Source: Angelakisella sp.
GTDB lineage: Bacteria; Bacillota; Clostridia; Oscillospirales; Ruminococcaceae
Direction of reading: 5' to 3'
NCBI GenBank assembly: GCA_020024515.1
Contig: JAHHTR010000092.1
Span: 1 to 8,440 of the forward strand
DNA length: 8,440 nucleotides
In this document: one piece after another, positions 5,191-8,440 of the stretch
How positions within the stretch are numbered: the first letter of the stretch is position 1
How the letters are laid out: every line of letters starts with the position of its first letter
The notes under the pieces: model-generated
The model's database searches: none
Seen by the model: the letters and a program-made list of their open reading frames with translations, nothing else
Told to the model about the DNA's origin: nothing
Position numbers and translations under genes: made by a program

Positions 5191-7185
5191 ATGTATATGG
5201 ATACTAACAAAATCTTGGGAGAAGAAAAAATATCCAAATTGCTGTTTAAATTTTCTGTGCCATGTGTTATGGGACTGTTAATCAGCGCATTTTATAACAT
5301 TGTTGACCAAATTTTTATAGGTAACAGCAGTTTGGGATACTTAGGTAATGCGGCAACGGGAATATCGTTTCCTATTATATGTATTGCAAATGCGTTTGCT
5401 TGGTGTATTGGTGACGGAGCGGCGGCATTTTTAAGTATATGCGCAGGACGAAATGACAAAGAAAGTACGCATAAATGCGTTGGTACCGGTATAACGGCAA
5501 CATTTATTGTAAGTATAATACTGGTGGTTATTTGCCTTGTTTTCCAAAAGCCGTTGATGGTAATGTTTGGAGCGTCTGACCAAACTTTACAATTAGCGCT
5601 AGACTATTTTAGAATTATTGTTGCATTTTTCCCATTCTATCTACTGCTAAATGTAATGAACAGTATGATTAGGGCATACGGAAGTCCAACTTATGCAATG
5701 ATTGCAATGTCGCTTGGCGCGGTAATTAATATTATCCTTGACCCAATTTTTATTTTTGTGCTTGATTGGGGAATAGAGGGAGCGGCAATAGCAACAGCTA
5801 TCGGACAAGTTGTGTCATTTGCTGCATGTGCGGTATATTTCTTTAAACCAAAGAATTTTCATTTGATAAAACGCAGTTTTCTAATTGATTTAGCTGTTCT
5901 TCGTAAATTAATTGTACTTGGCGGAGCAACATTTATTACACAGATTTCTATTGTTGTTATGTCTGTACTAAGTAATGTGACACTGTTCCATTATGGTGCT
6001 CTTTCAAAATACGGCAGCGATATTCCGATATCTGTTTTCAGCATACAGACAAAGGTTTATACTATTGTTAACAATATAGTAGTCGGTATTGCCTTAGGTA
6101 GTCAGCCTATTTTGGGTTATAACTACGGTGCAGGTAAGATGAAAAGAGTAAAAGAGACATACAGACTTCTTTTGATTTCTTCGGTATGTGTAGGTGTGAT
6201 TGCAACTTTGATATTTGAGTTTTGTCCACAACTTATAATAGGAATTTTCGGTAAGGGTAATGAGCTTTATAATGATTTTGCAATAAAGACATTTCGTATA
6301 TATTTATCACTGAGCCTATTTACATGCTTAGTTAAAATGACAGCTATATTCTTTCAGTCGATAGGTAAATCAATACAGGCTATGATTTCATCAGTAATAC
6401 GTGAAATAGTATGCTTTGTTTTATTTACAATTACTTTGTCCTATTATCTTGAAATGCGACAGGTAGGAGAAGGTATATATGGGATACTGTTTGCAGCACC
6501 TCTTTCCGATTTTGTTGCGATAATAGTGGCTATTTCTTTGACATTTGTTTTCTTTAAATCACTGAATAACAGTGAAGAAAAAGAAGAAAAAACAATAGGT
6601 ATACAATCATCACATCCCGGAACAATTATAACAATAGCAAGAGAGCATGGCTCATGCGGTAAGCAGATAGGTAAACTTGTTGCAGAACAGCTTAATATAC
6701 CATTTTATTATAAAGAAATGACAGCACTTGCCGCAAAGGAAAGCGGACTAGCTAGCGAATTTATATCTGAGATTAATCAAAATTCACCTACGATTTTTCA
6801 TCAGCTATATCTAAGTACAAATGTGGTTCAGCAAGCGATTATTGCACAAGAAAAAATTATTAAACAAATAGCCGATAACGGAGAATGTGTTATAGTTGGC
6901 AGAGCGGCAGACTATGTTTTGCGAGAGAATGATAATATAGTAAGAATTTTCCTATATGCTCCACAAGATGTGCGTATAAAAAATATAATGGAAATGTACG
7001 GCGATACCTATGATGATGCAAAAGTTAATATTGCTCGTTCCGATGAGGCAAGAGCATCATATTATCAGAATATTTCGGGCAAAGAGTGGAAAGATATTAA
7101 GAATTATGATTTGTGTTTGAATACATCAATGGGTAAAGAAGAAACAGCAAAATTTATTGTTGATTATTTAAAAAACAGAAAATAG
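5191..7185 (+). CDS. MATE efflux transporter fused to cytidylate-kinase-like domain
   Basis: This 664-residue membrane protein has two parts. Residues about 12-456 form a MATE (MepA/DinF-like) ion-driven exporter: two six-helix halves, the first opening with FSVPCVMGLL...NIVDQIFIG (21-44), the second starting about residue 238, with a short connecting loop near 220-235. After a charged linker (460-470, SEEKEEK), residues about 477-664 match the cytidylate-kinase-like family. That domain has the P-loop variant REHGSCGKQIGK (484-495), IVGRAADYVL (568-577), and the lid-like ARSDEARASYY (615-625) with W633 and NYDLCLNTS (638-646). A kinase activity is not proven. Ordinary MATE proteins end near 450 residues, so the fusion is real and read through without a stop. 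GGGAGG (5179-5184), six bases away, selects ATG 5191 over ATG 5197. Expression is governed by the purine-type riboswitch and terminator upstream. The exported substrate is unknown. Confidence 0.93.
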   Translation: MYMDTNKILGEEKISKLLFKFSVPCVMGLLISAFYNIVDQIFIGNSSLGYLGNAATGISFPIICIANAFAWCIGDGAAAFLSICAGRNDKESTHKCVGTGITATFIVSIILVVICLVFQKPLMVMFGASDQTLQLALDYFRIIVAFFPFYLLLNVMNSMIRAYGSPTYAMIAMSLGAVINIILDPIFIFVLDWGIEGAAIATAIGQVVSFAACAVYFFKPKNFHLIKRSFLIDLAVLRKLIVLGGATFITQISIVVMSVLSNVTLFHYGALSKYGSDIPISVFSIQTKVYTIVNNIVVGIALGSQPILGYNYGAGKMKRVKETYRLLLISSVCVGVIATLIFEFCPQLIIGIFGKGNELYNDFAIKTFRIYLSLSLFTCLVKMTAIFFQSIGKSIQAMISSVIREIVCFVLFTITLSYYLEMRQVGEGIYGILFAAPLSDFVAIIVAISLTFVFFKSLNNSEEKEEKTIGIQSSHPGTIITIAREHGSCGKQIGKLVAEQLNIPFYYKEMTALAAKESGLASEFISEINQNSPTIFHQLYLSTNVVQQAIIAQEKIIKQIADNGECVIVGRAADYVLRENDNIVRIFLYAPQDVRIKNIMEMYGDTYDDAKVNIARSDEARASYYQNISGKEWKDIKNYDLCLNTSMGKEETAKFIVDYLKNRK

Positions 7186-7213
7186 AGTTTAATATTTAAA
7201 ATAAAATTCTCCA

Positions 7214-7265
7214 ATGATAACTATGTTTTTAAAGCATAATTACTATCATAGAAAAATTGTTTTTT
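7214..7265 (+). terminator. Weak candidate terminator after MATE-kinase
   Basis: ATGATA (7214-7219) pairs with TATCAT (7244-7249), and an inner TATG/CATA pair extends the stem across an internal loop. A run of six T follows at 7260-7265, but ten bases after the stem. This is poor as a terminator. The better hairpin for transcripts from this gene is at 7378-7416, inside the insertion sequence. Confidence 0.3.
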
Positions 7266-7311
7266 ATAAATAGTATTAACATTTAGTAGCAAAAAAGCAC
7301 TTAATAAACAG

Positions 7312-7343
7312 TGAACTGCCCCAAATTGTGCAGACAGTACAAA
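7312..7343 (-). repeat. Terminal inverted repeat (right end) of the IS3-family element
   Basis: TGAACTGCCCCAAATTGTG begins the end, which continues to 7343 and shares 31 of 32 bases with the palindromic relic at 3657-3701 (complement strand). The conserved TG tip and its position 56 bases beyond the transposase stop support this as the IS boundary. The exact match length of the true inverted repeat cannot be set without the left end. Confidence 0.8.
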
Positions 7344-7367
7344 AAAAGACCTGTATGGTAGATAAAA

Positions 7368-8221
7368 TTAAGTAATGAACTGACTTCGTTTTTCAAGTGG
7401 AGTCAGTTTTGTTTTTAATTGAAATCTTTCATTGTTGTAGAAATAAATGTATTTATCTATAAGTAAACGAGCTTGCTCATAGTTTTTAAGTTTTGTTCGA
7501 TAAATACACTCTGTTTTTAGAATGGAAAAGAAATTTTCCGCTAAAGCATTATCATAAGGATTTCCTCTTCTTGACAGACATAGAAGGCGTTATGCCGTAT
7601 GATTTAGTAAGGCGATAATATCTGTAAGAAGTATATTGAAAGCCTTGGTCACTGTGGCTAGCTCTGCGGTGACTTTTTCTTTTTTCTTGGCAGCGCGAAT
7701 AGTAGATAGAACAAAGTTGACATTTTACTCTGTACCGATTTTGTAGGCAACAATATTATTGTCGAACAAATCTCTGATAATAGACAAATACAAAGTTCCT
7801 TGTGCTGTTTTGATATATGAAATATCTGTAACCCATTTTTGATTGGGCCTGTCAGCTTTAAAATCTCTGTTTAGTAAATTAGGATATTTGTGAAGAGCTT
7901 TTCCGTAATTACGATATTTCTTTCTTCTGACAGTTGACAAAAGGTTGTATTTCTGCATAACTCTAAGAATTGTTTTTGGATTATGGCATATTCCCTTTCT
8001 TTTAAGCCATATATGTACACGACGATATCCATAGGTTTTCCATACTGTTCTTGACATTCTTGTATCTTTTTGGCTGACAACAAATCTCTTTCAGGTATCT
8101 CTATTCTTTTTAAATAGTCATAATACCCACTTCTTGAAACTGCCAAAAATCTACACATTTCACTAATACTGTATTTGTTATTGTGGCAATAAATTACCAT
8201 AAATTTTACACTTGTTTTCAC
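7368..8221 (-). pseudogene. IS3-family transposase orfB, broken by three frameshifts and a stop
   Basis: The conceptual product is an IS3-type DDE transposase of about 280 residues. It starts at GTG 8219-8221, overlapping the orfA stop, and contains SISEMCRFLAVSRSGYYDYL, a HTH_21-like YGYRRVHIWLKRKG, then the catalytic blocks WVTDISYI (first Asp), LHSDQGFQYTS-like (second Asp) and NPYDNALAENFFSILK (Glu), and ends KLTPLEKRSQFIT at 7368. It is split as follows: a one-base loss in an A run (8036-8039); a CAA-to-TAA type nonsense codon after KIGTE (7725-7727); a frameshift between TAEL and HSDQ (about 7657-7661); and a tandem GACA duplication (7573-7580) that shifts the frame just before SRRGNPYDN. 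All three catalytic residues survive, but in different frames. It is inactive unless helped by another copy. Confidence 0.92.
7378..7416 (+). terminator. Plus-strand terminator-like hairpin in the 3' end of IS orfB
   Basis: AACTGACTTC (7378-7387) pairs with GGAGTCAGTT (7399-7408), ten pairs with one G-T, and is followed on the plus strand by a T-rich tail (TTTTGTTTTT, overlapping the stem end). It faces transcripts entering the IS from the MATE-kinase side, so it would stop read-through from running antisense into the transposase genes. The same bases encode the orfB C-terminus on the other strand. Confidence 0.55.
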
Positions 8222-8440
8222 TTCCTTTCGGCGAGCGATAGAAAATCCCGCATAAGTTCATTTTCCATTTCCAATGATTTAATTTTTGCTTCTTTACGGG
8301 CAAGGATATATTTCAGTTCGCTAACATTATCTTGCGCTGATACAACATAATCTTTTGCTGGTCTGCCTGTGCGTTTTAACGCTATCCCTACTTCAAGTTT
8401 CTTTTGATTTCTATTGTAACGGTTGATAAAATTCTTGTAT
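8218..8440 (-). CDS. IS3-family orfA, C-terminal part (5' end outside window)
   Basis: About 74 codons are visible, ending with TGA at 8218-8220. The protein segment includes KRTGRPAKDYVV and then a heptad-patterned leucine-zipper helix ending ELMRDFLSLAERK, the usual C-terminus of IS3-family OrfA, which binds the IS ends and multimerises with the transposase. The N-terminal helix-turn-helix lies beyond the window edge. The stop codon overlaps the GTG start of orfB (GTGA), so orfB may have been expressed by translational coupling. IS3 elements more often use a -1 frameshift in an A-rich slip site, and I see no clear slip site here. This segment has no internal lesion. Confidence 0.85.
   Translation of the reverse strand, partial: YKNFINRYNRNQKKLEVGIALKRTGRPAKDYVVSAQDNVSELKYILARKEAKIKSLEMENELMRDFLSLAERK

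Larger units (their letters stand above)
7312..8440 (-). mobile_element. IS3-family insertion sequence, 3' part, degenerate, runs off the window
   Basis: The element is read on the minus strand. Its right end is at 7312 (tip TGAACTG), followed inward by the end of orfB at 7368 and then the 3' part of orfA, which leaves the window. The orfA/orfB arrangement, the integrase-type DDE motifs and the LTPLEKR ending are typical of IS3 (IS150-like) elements, usually about 1.3-1.5 kb long, so roughly 0.2-0.4 kb should lie outside. Four inactivating lesions in orfB mean that this copy cannot make its own transposase. The left end and any target duplication cannot be seen. Confidence 0.9.

Noticed and set aside
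5197..5199. Second ATG as the start of the MATE-kinase protein
   Set aside because: Twelve bases from GGGAGG, whereas ATG 5191 has an ideal six-base gap.
7725..8057. An independent 110-aa protein gene
   Set aside because: It is the middle of the frameshifted IS3 orfB; the apparent ATG start is an artefact of the frameshift, and the apparent end is a nonsense codon.
3657..8440. Composite transposon carrying the 216-aa and MATE-kinase genes between IS copies
   Set aside because: The left side has only a 45-bp relic, not an IS copy, and no target duplications are visible. Two related ends are not enough.
1..8440. CRISPR arrays, tRNA or rRNA genes
   Set aside because: No regularly spaced repeats and no recognisable tRNA or rRNA segments were seen on either strand.

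Overview
The window looks like chromosomal DNA from a low-GC, Gram-positive anaerobe of the Clostridia. The evidence is the very AT-rich spacers, strong AGGAGG-type ribosome binding sites, textbook TTGACA/TATAAT-like promoters with 17-bp spacing, a clostridial-style chemoreceptor and a purine-family riboswitch. I cannot name the species.

Layout. (1) 1-1011: a small four-helix membrane protein of the DUF2871 type (minus strand), divergent from an HxlR-family redox/stress-type regulator (plus strand). The 165-bp region between them carries two inverted repeats that are good operator candidates. (2) 1012-1506: a 495-bp AT-rich spacer with a near-consensus promoter whose own spacer is a dyad, giving a possible ~390-nt leader for the next gene. 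(3) 1507-3564: a full-length methyl-accepting chemotaxis protein whose dCACHE sensor has most of the residues of the known amino-acid-binding motif, followed by a strong terminator. (4) 3625-4047: non-coding or nearly so. It holds a 45-bp palindrome made from insertion-sequence ends, a doubtful 45-codon ORF and an 18-bp hairpin. (5) 4048-4698: an unrecognised 216-aa soluble protein on the minus strand, with a clear promoter overlapped by dyads. (6) 5027-7185: promoter, then a purine-riboswitch-family aptamer, then a transcription terminator, then a 664-aa fusion of a MATE efflux transporter to a cytidylate-kinase-like domain. (7) 7312-8440: the end of an IS3-family insertion sequence running off the window. 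Its transposase orfB is dead: three frameshifts and one nonsense codon.

The most interesting unit is region 6. The RNA keeps the guanine-type core (J2/3 GUNUCUAC, a C at the ligand-pairing position, GG/CC kissing loops). It departs from the usual form in having one extra nucleotide in J3/1, 6-nt loops and a short P2. The J3/1-P1 strand can pair with the 5' arm of the terminator, which predicts that ligand turns the gene off. The regulated protein couples a membrane exporter to a nucleotide-kinase-like domain. A purine-related metabolite sensed by the RNA, moved by the pump and perhaps bound or phosphorylated by the kinase domain is an attractive but untested hypothesis.

The IS end at 7312 and the 45-bp palindrome at 3657-3701 share 31 of 32 bases, so a relative of the element has left a minimal relic elsewhere in the window. 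The IS also places a terminator-like hairpin just downstream of the MATE-kinase gene.
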